A DNA stretch of 64,000 nucleotides from Hirudo medicinalis (taxonomy: Eukaryota; Annelida; Clitellata; Hirudinida; Hirudinidae), in contig MPNW01000093.1 of the NCBI GenBank assembly GCA_011800805.1, positions 126,297 to 190,296 on the forward strand, written 5' to 3'. The stretch's first letter is position 1. Each line of letters opens with the position of its first letter. This document shows, piece after piece, positions 45,491 through 58,286 of this stretch. The position numbers were made by a program, and so were the translations under genes. Below the pieces are notes generated by a model. It saw only the letters and a program-made list of their open reading frames with translations, searched no databases and was not told where the DNA came from.

Positions 45491-46585
45491 ACCTCCGCCT
45501 TGAGTAAATGTAATAATGAGTAAATGTGGAGATACAAAATCATAACTCTTAATATACTTTTCAAGCATTATTTGGCACTGTTCCATTCAGTTAACCACCG
45601 TTAAACTTCGGATAATCATTTTAAAATTGATTTTAGTACATTAAATAATGCAATTTAAAGCATTGAAAAATATTCAATAGATGATAAAACAATAAAGATT
45701 CGCAAAGTGCGATAAAATTTACCATATCTTCAATCACGTCAGAGATAAAAAAAAATATTAGTGGAGGTAAAACATAAGCTCCATTCAGTACGAATCTTCC
45801 TATATTTGAAGCCTTGCTTTCAAACAACTTTATCCCATTTTGCCAGTTTTTTACAAAAGATTTAGATAACTTTTATGTTTTTTGTTAAAGCATTTGGTGT
45901 TAATAAAAAAAAAAAAAAAAAAAATAAAAGCTGAAAAATTAAATTAATGCAAATAAAGTTAAAAATTATTTATCAGGGTTTGCATTCAGATCATTGGGCT
46001 CCTAAAAATAGCCAACCAGAAGTCATGAGCTTTTAAGTTTCGGTAAAAACCCGGTAATATCACCGAAGAACTGCTTTCTAAAAATATCTCCATAAAGTAA
46101 AGAGGGCTAGTTTTATGTAACTTAGTGCGATATTCAGTGCGAGGAGGGAACATTATTTGAGGTTTTAAATCCACAAAATTTTAAACGAACATTAAGTCGA
46201 AAATTACATCATTATAATGAATTATTACATCTTAAATTACAAAAATAATTATAAAAATTCAATATAATGTAAATAAACTACGTGCTTCACAAAGGAAATG
46301 AGAAACGCTGGTGAGTAGCAGTCCTCATCATTGAAATTAAAATTGAACACAAATTTTAACAAAGTTATCTTGGTACGCAATTCAATGTTACGAACACCAT
46401 ACGTAGAATTAAATAGCAGTGCTAAAGCAATAAATTTAACGGCTCAATGAAACACATTGCAAGAAGTTGAGTCGATCGGTGAAAACCAAAGTGAATCAAA
46501 CACAAATGTTAATTTGGTTGATTCCAAGATATTAAATCAGTCACTAAATTTGGATTCGTGAATAAGTATTAGCAGCTCAACGAAG
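45491..46585. other. Intergenic with A-rich tract
   Basis: No supported exon. An uninterrupted A run of about 19 bases sits at about 45,905-45,925 and could be a retroposed tail, but no element was recognised next to it. Confidence 0.4.
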
Positions 46586-46589
46586 GCTC

Positions 46590-46630
46590 AATTTAGACGC
46601 CCCTGACACTATGCAAATGGCGCATTAAAA

Positions 46631-46669
<39 letters not shown>

Positions 46670-46672
46670 AAC
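46590..46672 (+). mobile_element. Orphan SINE tail followed by (ATT)n
   Basis: GCCCCTGACACTATGCAAATGGCGC matches, over 20-odd bases, the tail of the 'gacgctatgca' SINE subfamily, without the head. It is followed by about 35 bp of ATT triplets (46,628-46,668). Confidence 0.55.
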
Positions 46673-46737
46673 TGAGGTAGCAATGGTAACAAGTGGTACA
46701 TTAACTTGCTTCTTATTGCCTATTCAGAAGAAAGGGT

Positions 46738-47623
46738 TAGGCATGTATCGGATACAAATTTTACCGGATATCTGACATAATAATTCCGGATAATTCCAGA
46801 TAGTTCATATTTATATTTTATTAATAAAAAAATAAATTTAAAAATACTTTACATTTAGTCATGAATCCTGTTGATTTTAAGAAGTAAATATTAAGTCATA
46901 TAATTTGTAAAAAGATGTTTAAGACGTGAGTCATAAATAATTGAAATGGCATGTTTACGTAAAGAGATATGAGTTGCTCGACTCTCTCAGGCAGCAATCG
47001 ACTCCTGTCACCCTGTTCATCTCCAGCAGTACTGAAAAGTTGCCCACAGAAACACTGCTTGATGGGGTGGCAAGTAATGCTTGGCCCACCCACTCAAAAG
47101 TGTCGCGCCATGGAGTTTGGCACCACCATGTCAATGGTTTATCTTCACGTTTTATGGTTAGTTCACCATAGAAAGTTTCCATTCACTTTTGACTATTGAT
47201 TACTTGTAGTGCAGGTCACAGAAACACCGAAAAACACTTCCAAATAAAACTTCTAACGCGGAGAAGCAGCCATGATCAAATTAATTTAAATGTAAACACA
47301 TAGAGATGTCATGATGCGTGCGTAACATTTATGTGGATAATAAAACAAAGAAGCTTTAAGAAGAAACAAATAAACTTTTCTAAAGTTATGTAACTAGCTT
47401 TTTTAAACCGGGTTCGCCAGTCAAACTCATATTTTCATCTATTATAATTAATTTTATTGTTGACGTCCTTCAAACTCAGCCAGTTACTTGCCCTCAAAGA
47501 ACTGGATGTTTAAGTAAGATGAATTAAAATAGTGATTTATTTATGCCGGATAACGAACTACCGGATACCGGATATTCGGATAGCATCTATCCGGCCGGAT
47601 ATCCGATACATTTCTAGAACCTA
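46738..47623 (-). mobile_element. Second hAT remnant with inverted ends
   Basis: Left end TAGGCATGTATCGGATAC and right end (reverse complement) TAGGTTCTAGAAATGTATCG share TAGG...ATGTATCGGATA, with six extra bases on the right. Both ends are rich in CCGGATA motifs. On the minus strand at about 47,100-46,930, ALLATPSSSVSV continues after a one-base shift as GQLFSTAGDEQGDRSRLLPE and then VEQLISLYVNM. This is the conserved C-terminal dimerisation motif of hAT transposases. No target duplication was found. Confidence 0.6.
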
Positions 47624-48501
47624 TGGATTTGGTTATGTTCATCGTTTAGTCAAAGTTAAGTTTCAGTTGAACTTTTGCATTAATTGTCCTGCTTCTCCGA
47701 TGCTTTCATGAAATCAAATCACAAGTTTCATAACCACCATTGTTATTTTCAATGACATAAAGATCATTTAATTTATCATGATTTTATTTGTCAAGTGAAA
47801 TTTGAAGAATATGACAGATGCCTATAAAAATTTGGGCAACACAACAAATGGAAGATTAAAATTCTCAAATTCGATGAAAATAAACATTTTGTGGATTGTT
47901 TTGAAGACATTATTTCTCAATAAAAACATGTCGACTATGCAGAAAATTGTAGCTAGTGACTAAGCAACATTTTATTTGGTTTTATCTGAAACCAAAGACC
48001 ATAGTAATAAAATATTACTAAAATATCAACAAGCGGAGAAAATCCGACTCTAAAATTTTCTACATATTTAATATACAACAAGCAACCATTTTTATGTGGC
48101 GCTTATAAATAAAATAATGAAAAATGAAAAATTAAAATGCAGGCACACCACCGAAGCTAACTCCTGTTCTCATTAAGATCACCACAGGAGACGTTTTGAA
48201 CTAAGAATCTGAAATGATCATGATAACAACCATCATGATAACAATGATCATCTCACAGTCAACATTAGCACCCTTTATCCATTTAATATGAACATATTAA
48301 GACCAATTTTAAGCGTCTTATAAGCTAACAAAAACCCCCAAAAAACAACTTCTATTGAATATTAAGGCAACCTATGCTTGGAGGCACACACAACTGGTTG
48401 AGTACAAATATTGAATAAAATTCAAACAACAAACGTCATGAATAATCTGAATTTAAATTTTGTAATCGAAGTCGAACAAACAGAATTTTATGACATCGAC
48501 T
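47624..48501. other. Intergenic, 3' of the tetraspanin gene
   Basis: AT-rich, no supported exon or repeat recognised. Confidence 0.4.
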
Positions 48502-50281
48502 TCACAACATGGAATGATCCTTCAAGCAGGCGATAACTATCGAGCAGATAATGAGGAGCACCTGGCAAATATTAACAATTTAAAAAATAAAGTTCAATTT
48601 TATTCAATGATTTCATCTCAAACCTCGATCCCAAGAGTGGTAGCAGCTATGGCGATTGGAATTGGTCCAGCGGATGCGAGCATTTTTTTTACGCAACCCT
48701 GAAAAAGTTCACAATTTAAATGATTGGCTTCATGGATCATAACTTGAACTCATACGTCTGTGTTGAAGGTCCCTGAAGTTCCCTTAATGCATCCATCAAA
48801 ATCAGTCAGATCATTGGTTGAGTTGAAGAAGGCAGAATTTTTTTGTTTCTTTACGCAGCAAGAAATAGGAACTAAATGATTTTTTAATCCAGGATGAAGT
48901 GTAATATATACATCAGATGCGTTGGCTCTCCTATACTTCTCCTCTAGGCTCTTGTAATCTTCGAAGCCAACAATTCCGCAACAATCAAACTTTAAAATGA
49001 AAATTGAATTAACGAATGCATTATTTCAAATACATCAATAAGAAATCATAAGATTGTCAACAACAAACTCACGTAGTTCTGCGTGAAGTACCAGGCCCTT
49101 CCATTCTCATTGTTTGGAGGTAACATGTAGCCAGTATCGGATATGTACACGTCTACGAATTTGTTGATGTTTGTTTGAATCAGAATTTTATGAATAAAAA
49201 ACATTTTTACCATCTTCAGTAAAGTTTCTGAGTGGAGATACTTTTCCTGCCAGCTGAAATAAAAATGATACCAATTAAAGTTTTGACATTGTTTTTACAT
49301 TTCTTATTACTAATTATTATTATTCCTATTTCTTTTTGTAAACCAAGTTAAAATGGCAGTGACCCGCTTATTCCACAGTTTGTGGATCGAAGTAAGTAAA
49401 AAACGACTGTAATAATGTAATAATGATAACTGCCTCCTCTTTGTCTCACTGGTTGTTTCCTTAGTGGAGCAACCTGTTTATATTTTCCATCGCCAACAAT
49501 TTAATTAGTTTAATCAATAATCGTTTCATGCTTTTCTGTATTTTAATCTTAATTTTCCACATCAAATAAGTAAAGCTTGAAATTTGTCGGTGTGCTTGTT
49601 CCGAGTCACCATACAAAGTGAGTAGAAAAATCTTCCACTGGCTCATTCCGCAATGTCCAGGAAGATACGATTCAAATGTAAACGAATCCATAGACATTTA
49701 AGCATGAATTCATACAAAGCAATTGAGTTTATAGCAAGTTATAATTAAAAATCTGAATTACTTTTTCCGGAAATGCTGCTACGATGACAATCAGAGCTAT
49801 TTCGGCTCCGAAGAGGAGGATCATAATTATGGCGTACTGAAGTCATTGAGGTTATGGTTAGATAACTGAATCAATAATTTAGTGAACATAACTGAACCAT
49901 CATTAAATCTGCTTCAATTAACTTACAGTGACGAGAAGACATGTTGATCCTGAAACCGCTCCTGCGAATCCGATGAAGGAAATGACTGTTGTGATGCAAC
50001 CAAGAACTATCATGAAGATTGCAGCTCCGTCCGTCATGTCCCCAAAAGTTTTGACCAACTCCTTTTGGAAATCCTCCGAAAGATGGGCAACCATTCTGAA
50101 AACTCCATTGGGATCGACTTTTAGACCAATCCCAAAGCCCAGCATAAGAAGTCCAATGACCTGTCGGAAGTTGGATTAATAAGTTTTAAATAAACATTTA
50201 CTTCAACAAAATACCAACAAGGAAAAGAGCAGTCAAAATCCCGAGGATAACACGAAAGAATGTTCGACAACCGTTAGCCAT
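48502..50281 (-). CDS. Tetraspanin
   Basis: Four-pass membrane organiser protein. Eight minus-strand exons: 50219-50281, 49927-50160, 49762-49836, 49211-49253, 49073-49152, 48756-48989, 48624-48698, 48502-48561. They total 864 nt, 287 aa, in phase. TM1 is VILGILTALFLVIGLLMLGF. The small loop is unusually charged and fairly long. TM2 is AAIFMIVLGCITTVISFIGF. TM3 is MILLFGAEIALIVIVAAFPE. The large extracellular loop carries FDCCGIVGFEDY (the CCG signature), ISCCVKK, DGC and GCVKKM, six cysteines in all. TM4 spans the last two exons (IPIAIAATTLGIEVLLIICS), ending in the short cytoplasmic tail ACLKDHSML. I cannot assign it to a named tetraspanin. A run of eight A in exon 48624-48698 stays in frame. 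The start at 50,281 gives the usual short cytoplasmic N terminus MANGCRTFFR. Confidence 0.9.
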
Positions 50282-52770
50282 GGTTGGGGGAATTTAGAAG
50301 AATGATTTTTTCTTTGAGAAAGTTTTTCTTTACAACAGGGTTGTTGATAGAACGCAGAAAAATATCGACTTCACTGAAGAACTGTAACAGGTCATGGACG
50401 GCTGATTTCATAAATGAATGAGGACGTGGCTTGCAACAGCAGGTAGCTTTGCTGGGCGGTATTCAATGGAGCTGTATTGGTAAACATTCTTATTCAGGTG
50501 GACATTAAGAGTCATAAGCACGTGCTTATCGTTGGACAATTTATTTCTTTTTTCAATGATTTAAATATATTTATATCCTTCAGCATCCTTCACCATGAAA
50601 TGGTCATATTTCGTCATTTGTGACTATTCGAAGCAGCCTGAGTCGATTGAAGCCTTTGTTGCACCTGAACATTTCATTGTTCTGAGTCAATTTGTTTGTC
50701 TCCTGCTTGTTAAGGCTTGCATGCTGACGTTATTACATTCTTTCGAATTGATTTCCGTCACAAACATTTATAACAATCCCCCACTTCTTTGAAAATAACC
50801 AACAAATTTACGCACACTGAAATAAAATAATGCGACTGGCGTATACAGTCAGAGATTACATTCGTGAGATTAATTCCAGATATAAATGTAAATTTACTTT
50901 GCTGAAATTAAAACAAAATAATACAAAATTAACATTAACATAAAGTTTAATAAATTCTGTTCCATGTTTTTGTGGCTTGCTAATTTGTTGAAAATCCACA
51001 GCATTTAAATCGAAAACATTTTTTAGAAGTAAGTACTTCGATTCTCGATCAACTTTGCAGACCCAATTTCCTGCAGGAAGCCTTAATTTAACAATTCTTC
51101 GAAGCACAAATAAATCACGCAGAAAGAGAAGCAATTTATGGAAACATTCATTGCTTGAGATGAATACAAATATTCAAAAATATTTAAGTGGATTGTTGTA
51201 CAAATACAAACAAGTGCAGAACATAATCTTAATGCAGCAAATCTATTACTTGTCGTGGTGGAGAATCAAGAAGGGTGTGTCGTTAATAATTATAATTTGG
51301 CACCTTTTCGAACCCATAATTATATGCAGCGATGTATGAGGCACCACTTAAACAATCATTTGCTTATTCGAGGAATTTTTGTGAAATTAAAGGTAAAAAC
51401 CGACAAAGACATGAAGCAGCAAGTTTTCAAGTTCATCAGAGAAGTCGAAATTGAAAACAGAAAAACGGGCGTTATTAATTATTTTTATTTGCGCACCTTA
51501 CACTTGCATAATATTCAGAGGTGTGTTGCTCTGGTTAAATGTAAACATAGATATTCCATAGAATTAATAGCACCTATGCATTAAAACATGATTTGCTAAA
51601 ATATGCTCGTCATTTAGAAGAGATTGTTTTATCAACCATCATTTCATGTAACCCTGAAGCTGGTCTTTGGACACTCCGGGATTCAACTACATTTTATGAA
51701 GGGTCGATTTTTATGCCTGGTTGTCGAGGGTTGTCTTTTTGAAATTAATTGTCATTATAATTGTCATTTATCAGCATAGCATGCATACACCATAATGCCA
51801 GTCACTTGCATACAAACTGCTTTTTATTCTATTTCGTTACTTAATTCAACAGATTTTATTCATTCCACTAACTATGCTCGTTAAACTATACTCATTAAAT
51901 AAATACAAACTACAAGTTTTTATGTTGAACACATATTTTATTTTGAAACAACAAACACTTTTACGAGTTCAAAGTTCAAACTTTACCAGTTTATTTCATT
52001 TTGTTTCTATCTATACCATCTATCTACATGGGCCATTTCACACCCCTTGGCTGGCCAAATCACAAATAAAAATTGGACGTCGACGTTTGGACGTATTTAA
52101 AACGCTTAAGTGGATGCTTGAAAAACAATGTCTTCTAAATGGAGAGCTTTTTTAAACAAAACATGTTTAAAGGAAAATGTTGAGCCGTTAAGTTGTTAAT
52201 ACCTAGACGCTGCTTACTGATTCGACATTTTTACTTAAATAACTTATTTTAAAATAAATTCGCCAATTTTACGAACCATTCGTTTGCAGAATTACAAATA
52301 AGAGTCCTTAGAATTTCAATTAGATATAATTAATTACAATTAGATCTGAAATTGGGCTGACAAATTCAATCGTTAGCTGGTTAAATTTCAGCGGCTAGTA
52401 AGTGTAAGTAAGAAAAATTTATTATTATATTTCATTATATTTCAGATTAATTCGTGTTGTTGTAAATTCAAAATAATAATAATTATTATTATTTTTATAT
52501 CGAATGGATATTTTCAACTTGATAAATATTTGTGATCCATAAGACCTAATGTTGTAAGACTTTGTATTGTCTCTCAAGTCACTTCTAAAATTAAGTGGCT
52601 TGAATTAATGAAATGACTTGATTTTTTATTGTTAAAGAAACGTAAGGCAAGGTAAGGCAAGGTGAGCCACTCAATGAAATATTGCAATTCCTTAGTTTTC
52701 TTATTGCTTTAATTTACAAAATGTTTATGGTTTGGTTACAACGGTTTATGCACTTACATTTACATAGTCA
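50282..52770. other. Gene-poor intergenic region
   Basis: AT-rich. Several open frames of 60-110 codons occur on both strands (for example around 51,055-51,580) but have no recognisable domain, splice pattern or composition of coding DNA. Confidence 0.4.
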
Positions 52771-52771
52771 C

Positions 52772-52885
52772 CCTATGTACATCCTATGTACATCCTATGT
52801 ACACCCTATGTACATCCTATGTACATCCTATGTACATCCTATGTACACCCTATGTACATCCTATGTACATGATTATGTACATGAT
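52772..52885. repeat. 11-bp minisatellite (CCTATGTACAT)
   Basis: About nine copies of CCTATGTACAT with CCC/TCC variants, followed by two copies of GATTATGTACAT. Each unit contains the palindrome TGTACA. Confidence 0.95.
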
Positions 52886-54349
52886 TATGTAACATTACAT
52901 CCGGTGACTAACGTAACATTATTAATCAATTAAATCATCATGCCCTTGTCAATCCTTTGTGAGAAAAACAGTTCAAATCTGTTTCTAAGAAGATCGCAGG
53001 GCATGTTACTAAAAATAAGCAACTTTTGAATAAGTAATTCATCTGGTAGAATGTCATGGAGAAAATTGTGCGTGTGTTTATTCTTGGATTTGAATTTATT
53101 TTATTGAACGTTTTTAATCATTTTACACCAAAATAAAACAAATTATTGTAGTTTTGTGGAGGTGAGGAAATGTCCATATTTTTCCGATTTTGTCACTAGT
53201 TGGTCTGTAATGAAAAGTAGTTCTAAGTCAGAATTGTTGTTTCCCAGTTCAAAATTTGTGAGTGATTGTCGTTCTACTTTCACTTATTGTTCCGGTTGCA
53301 GAACAATATCTATGAAAAGATTTGGAATTTCCATCCTAACTCTCATTTATTTATCCTTCATCGGGGAACTTGATATGCAGAAAAAGTCTCCTATTAAGTT
53401 GTACGGCTTCATTGAAGCTAACCATAATTTTAACGACCACAGCCTTCAACTACTGCATTGTTTTCTCATTTTCAACGTCTCTCTTTTTGGCAGTTTACTT
53501 CAGGCCGAGCCTCGATTTAATAAAAAAAATAATGACGATGATAATAAAATAACAGTAACAACGACGTAATGCCGCACAAGTATTCGTTCAAAAATGCTAA
53601 ACAAATGCATGGATGCTTGGCAGAATAAATATGATAACATTGCCTAATGGAAGTGATTGAAGCGTGGAACAGAAAAATTGCGAGAGGTCAGAAAAGAATT
53701 CAAGCATGAAATGTTTTCAGATTAATGAAAAGATAGACTTCATTAAGTGTCCTACGATACACTGTAACAGACTTAAATGCAATGGTTAAAAACAACTCCA
53801 CGAGTAATTGACAATCAGCATTACATTCATGACTCCACTCCTTCCGAATAAATGTGAAACTACTGAATATTTGCACCGAGCGAGGTTTTATTACGACCAA
53901 ATATACTTATTGAATTTTTAGTCAAAAATAATCTACTTCAAGAATATGTTCAAATAATAATTATTATATTAATAATATTATTGTAATAATATTAATTATT
54001 TATAAAACATTGTAACAATTATAATAAAAAATATTTTAAAATATTAATTATTATATAATATATATTTATAATTTAAATAATTTTTATAATATATTAACTA
54101 ATAATTAAATAATATATGTTAATAATATATATTATCTAATAATATGTAATATTTGTAATAATAATATATAATTATTATTATTATTACAAACTTGGTCCCA
54201 TCACAATGCCAATCCTCTTTTATGCGCAACCCCTGGATACACTTGCATTGGTACGAAAGGCATGCTTTTAATAAACAATTCATTTGTTTTTGGACAAAAT
54301 TAAAATTTAATATTTTAATATGTTAATTTTCATAAACATGCCGCATTTT
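52886..54349. other. Intergenic with very AT-rich block
   Basis: No supported gene. A 137-codon plus-strand frame at 53,156-53,569 has no recognisable domain. At about 53,940-54,190 the sequence is almost pure A/T with imperfect TAATAT units. Confidence 0.4.
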
Positions 54350-55080
54350 ATTTTATCATTTCCGTCAGTAAGTATTTTAATCGCTCCGCGCAAGGGACGT
54401 AGTCTGCAAATCGATTTACGAATTCTTCACTAAGATAGGTTTGTTTAGCCATGAGAGGACGAAAGGTATGACAAGGATGTCGGAGGCTGCGGAAGCGGCC
54501 TCGTTCTGGATCTGTCACATGAGAAGCCAATGAAAGTCCTCTGAAACCACTGTAATTAGGCTGGAGAAAGGCGTCGATCTCCGGTATGAATAGTCCACTG
54601 AAAGGAAGAGACCGATTCCTCGGCCTAAGAGATGCGAAATTGTCGAGAGTAACCTGCCGACTGCGGACATTATCGACGACGATTCAAACGAAGTCGATTA
54701 AAAACCTGCGGCCGTTGTTTTGAAATTTTCTATCTCCCGACTGGCGCTACAAAGAAATATAATTGTTTGCACTTGTTGTGCTGCATGAAGAAGCCACCAT
54801 GGACGCGGCGGGCAACCGAGGTGGACGCGATCGACACAGGACGGCCAAAGAGAGCCTCGCATGGTCAACGATAGCTGGCTCCTAAAAGATTGTGTAAGCG
54901 ACATAAAGAAACCAATGACAGTTTTCAGAGTCGCTCCAGAGTCTCTCCAGACCAGGCAGTAAAGACCGGTGTAAGAAGGCCAACAAGAGCCTCTCACGAA
55001 GATCACGTTGGGTCTCGAAGAAAACCTTTTCGTTGGACATCCGGCTGTCGCGGCCCGCCCTCCGAAAAAGGCAGGAGACT
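54350..55080 (+). mobile_element. Retroelement-derived repeat, arm 2 of the inverted pair
   Basis: Reverse-complement match to 44,590-45,270 along most of its length, with many substitutions. On the plus strand TRMSEAAEAASFWICHMRSQ is open where arm 1 has a stop. The two units with DRHRTAKESLA and a diverged KANKSLS are also present. The long minus-strand frame across it (54,698-55,360) is antisense to the repeat and not a gene. Confidence 0.55.
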
Positions 55081-57073
55081 TGCATAGCCGAAACGTTTGA
55101 AGACTAAGGCAACTCCTCTCGACGATCACCAATTCTGAGTTTAAAAAACAATCCATCAATGCATTGGTGGTATCTACTCTTGATGTGCATTGAATGATGC
55201 ATCGCAGGGCTTCATTTTCTTTCTTCAGATGTTTTATTTCTATAAAATATATATAAAATACTTCTCTTCGTAACTCTAAGGTATTCATTTGCCTACTTTG
55301 TATGGACGAAATTAGTGAAACATTTGATTTGTTTTTTAATTTGTTACTTAAATTTTCCATTTAATTTGTTGCACTTTGATTAAAAATTATTTGGTAATTT
55401 TTCCACTTAAAACGTTTGCTCTAAGACGTATCTAAGAAATATAGGAGGTTTTTAAAGCCATAATTAAAGTTATTTAAATAAAATATTTCGAACTTTTTAC
55501 CGTCATTTTGATCTTCACACACCAAAGTGTTGTTTTCCCTCAAATTTGTAATCATTGCGAATGAAATTGTGAGTGTAGTAAAGGAGAACCTTGAGAACCC
55601 CATTTTACCCCACTTTCCCTTACGCATGCTCAATTCTGTTATAATTTTAAAAAAGCAGCCTTAGTTCTTCAAGACGAATGCTTTTAAAACCTTGTGATGC
55701 AATTATTTACTCCCTCTTAAACATACAACACATACAAAATATACATATACACACAGAAAATTCATACAGAAAAGCGTCTTCCTTGATTGATTCTGTTCAT
55801 AATGAGATGTTGATCCTCTTCATAAGGAGATGTTGATCCTCTTCACAAGGAGATGCAAACTTGTAGGTGACATCTTTATCTACGTCAGTAAGTTGTTTCC
55901 ATGGCAGCAAGACGTGGTTGTTGTTTGGTTGACACCTAAGTGGAGGATTTAAAGGAACATTAATCCTCGCTATGACGACCGGGTTGTGCATTTTCTGAGG
56001 TGGGTGACCAGCTCGACTCCTACACTTAGTGACCAATAATTATTAAAATGATTATTTACATAGTTATTTATCTTGAAGATAATGTAATGAAATTAGAAGC
56101 TTCAAATTAATGTCCATGAAAATATCTCCGCAAGGACTTGCAGGGGTTAAATAATTGATTCCAATAATTTCAATAATTTCAATAATTTCGATTAAAACCT
56201 TAATAAAAAACAAGAAGTAAATATTTGCTGAAATATGTGCAACGTTGCACTGAACCTCACAAACTTCTCGTGATCGAAGCAAACGAAAATTCAAAAGCAT
56301 TGTTGCGTTTCATTACCAAGTACGACGTTTTATATTTATTTATAAATTATGAAATATTTTTATAAATTACTTAATTATTATTATTAATTGCTTAACTTAA
56401 ATTGTTCAGCTTTTCCTATAATTTGTGAAATGTAATTCAACAAAGAACATTTCACATTTGAATGAATTCAATATTTAATTTTAGCTGAATGACAACATCA
56501 CCAGCTTTACTGTTGTTGAATGCATCAGGAGACAACAATCGTTCGCAAGACAAACATGATGCATCAGAGAAACATTACCTTGGAATAACTTCAACATTTA
56601 GTTCATTTATTTGCCAAAACATCAACACTGACTCTTCTTTCAATTCATTCTTTCGTATGAATAAGCTACTTTTTATAATAAACATTTTGTTATTATTGTT
56701 GTTGCTGTTGTTATTTTTTTTTCAATTATTTTCTCAGACGGACAAGCACAATCACGGATCAAGAACCTCAACCAATATTTAAACCTCCCCTTGTGGGCCT
56801 GAGAGAACCCCGGGATATAATATGCAAACCACAGCACAATCAACATTTAAAAGTCAATCCTGCATTACACCATAAAAGTCATCGCTACAAGCCAACTCTT
56901 TTCTGCCATACTCCATTTCGAATCATCTCAGAATCATCTGGCAGCAAGCATGCAATATTCTTCCTCAGTCCTCTTGCTTTTGAAGAAGGAAGACCTTGCT
57001 CTGGAAGTTCTGGCCTTGAGGTATTCAAATGGAATTATTATTATTAATAATATTACTTTTGATATGATTATTA
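55081..57073. other. Gene-poor intergenic region
   Basis: No supported gene. A proline/asparagine-rich minus-strand frame at 55,797-56,036 and a plus-strand frame at 56,793-57,047 were examined and not recognised. Short (ATT)n patches occur near 56,690 and 57,040. Confidence 0.4.
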
Positions 57074-57850
57074 TTATGGAATTTTCACATTATTCCTCTC
57101 GGCTTTCCAGTCGCTGTAAGATGAATGCGGAGCACTACCAGTGATTGATCCAAGCACTTTCCGTAAAATGTGGGCAGTGCCCAACAAGGAGATTTTATGA
57201 ATCTCCGAAACCTTAGGACGTCCTGGTATCAACTCCACTCCTTTCGCGAAGTCTTTTCTCAACGTTCCGAGTGCTCCTACAACTACTGTGACGAAAACTA
57301 TTGGTTTTCACACTTCACATCCGCTTAATTTCGATCTCCAAATCCTTGTACTTGCTAATTTTTTCAGCTTCTTTAAGCGCCATGTTTTTATCGTCAGGGA
57401 TTAAAACGTCAATTAGCAGACAAGACTTGGATTTTCTTTCATGGATGGCAATGGCAGGTCTGTTGGCTAAGATTTTTCTGACCGTGATTATTGCGTAGTC
57501 CCACAAGATGATATTTTCGTTTATATTTACCACACTTCGGGGTGTGTGTTCGAACCATTTGTTGGGAACTTCACAACCAAGCTCACGGCATACTACCCAA
57601 TGAACACGGCTGGCCACCCTGTTATGTCGGAGCAAATATTCGGTTGATGCCTGCAATCTGCCGTTACGTGGCTTACGGTTTCTTGGGCCTTGCCACAGAG
57701 TCTGCAATTGCCACCGATCTGCTTCTTTAAGACCTTAAGTTGGTGGTATCTGGTATTGAGTGTCTGGTCCTGAGGTGCCACGATCAAGCTTTCACCTTTT
57801 TTTTTCTCTCTCCTTTGAGCCCTGCACTTCTTAACCAAGCACAACTTGCT
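57074..57850 (-). mobile_element. Decayed non-LTR-type retroelement C-terminal region
   Basis: Minus-strand fragments in three frames, read in order: QTLNTRYHQLKVLKKQIGG, CRLCGKAQETVSHVTADC, EYLLRHNRVASRVHWVVCRE, NIILWDYAIITVRKILANRP, CLLIDVLIPDDKNMALKEAE, KISKYKDLEIEIKRMW, and after another shift RPKVSEIHKISLLGTAHILR. This is the zinc-knuckle plus endonuclease-like tail typical of abundant invertebrate non-LTR elements. Frameshifts near 57,650 and 57,290 show it is inactive. Confidence 0.65.
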
Positions 57851-58251
57851 TCTTTGTCAACAAAATGTTGTTCAAGGCTGCAAAAAATCGTATACACATT
57901 GCTTTCTCCTGCACTTCTTCTATTCTCTCCTTCTCTATGATGTCCTTCAGCATCACTTTCGCTGGTTCGAGCTGTTGACAAAAGCAAATATTTATTCTTT
58001 ATTGCCTTTGCTTCCTTCAGGAGAGAATATTTTGCCTTCCCATCCTCATGTTTGTTTTACAAGCCTGCAAACCTGTTTCTGCCCTGCTCAATATAATCAC
58101 TGAAGTTGACCATTTAGTTGACCATGGAGCAGCTGCAAGAAGACATCAACTGAACATGTCTCCTACTTCCATTGCGCCTCTTAATGTTCAGCCGACTAAC
58201 ATCTTTCGGACGATGAAGCCCATGCATTGTAAGAAGCTTTTATTATTATTA

Positions 58252-58286
<35 letters not shown>

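Noticed and set aside
53156..53569. 137-codon plus-strand frame
   Set aside because: No recognisable domain, no splice context, ends in low complexity.
54698..55360. 220-codon minus-strand frame
   Set aside because: Mostly antisense to the inverted-repeat arm. Only the first 70 codons lie outside it and they show no known domain, though a short coiled coil is possible.
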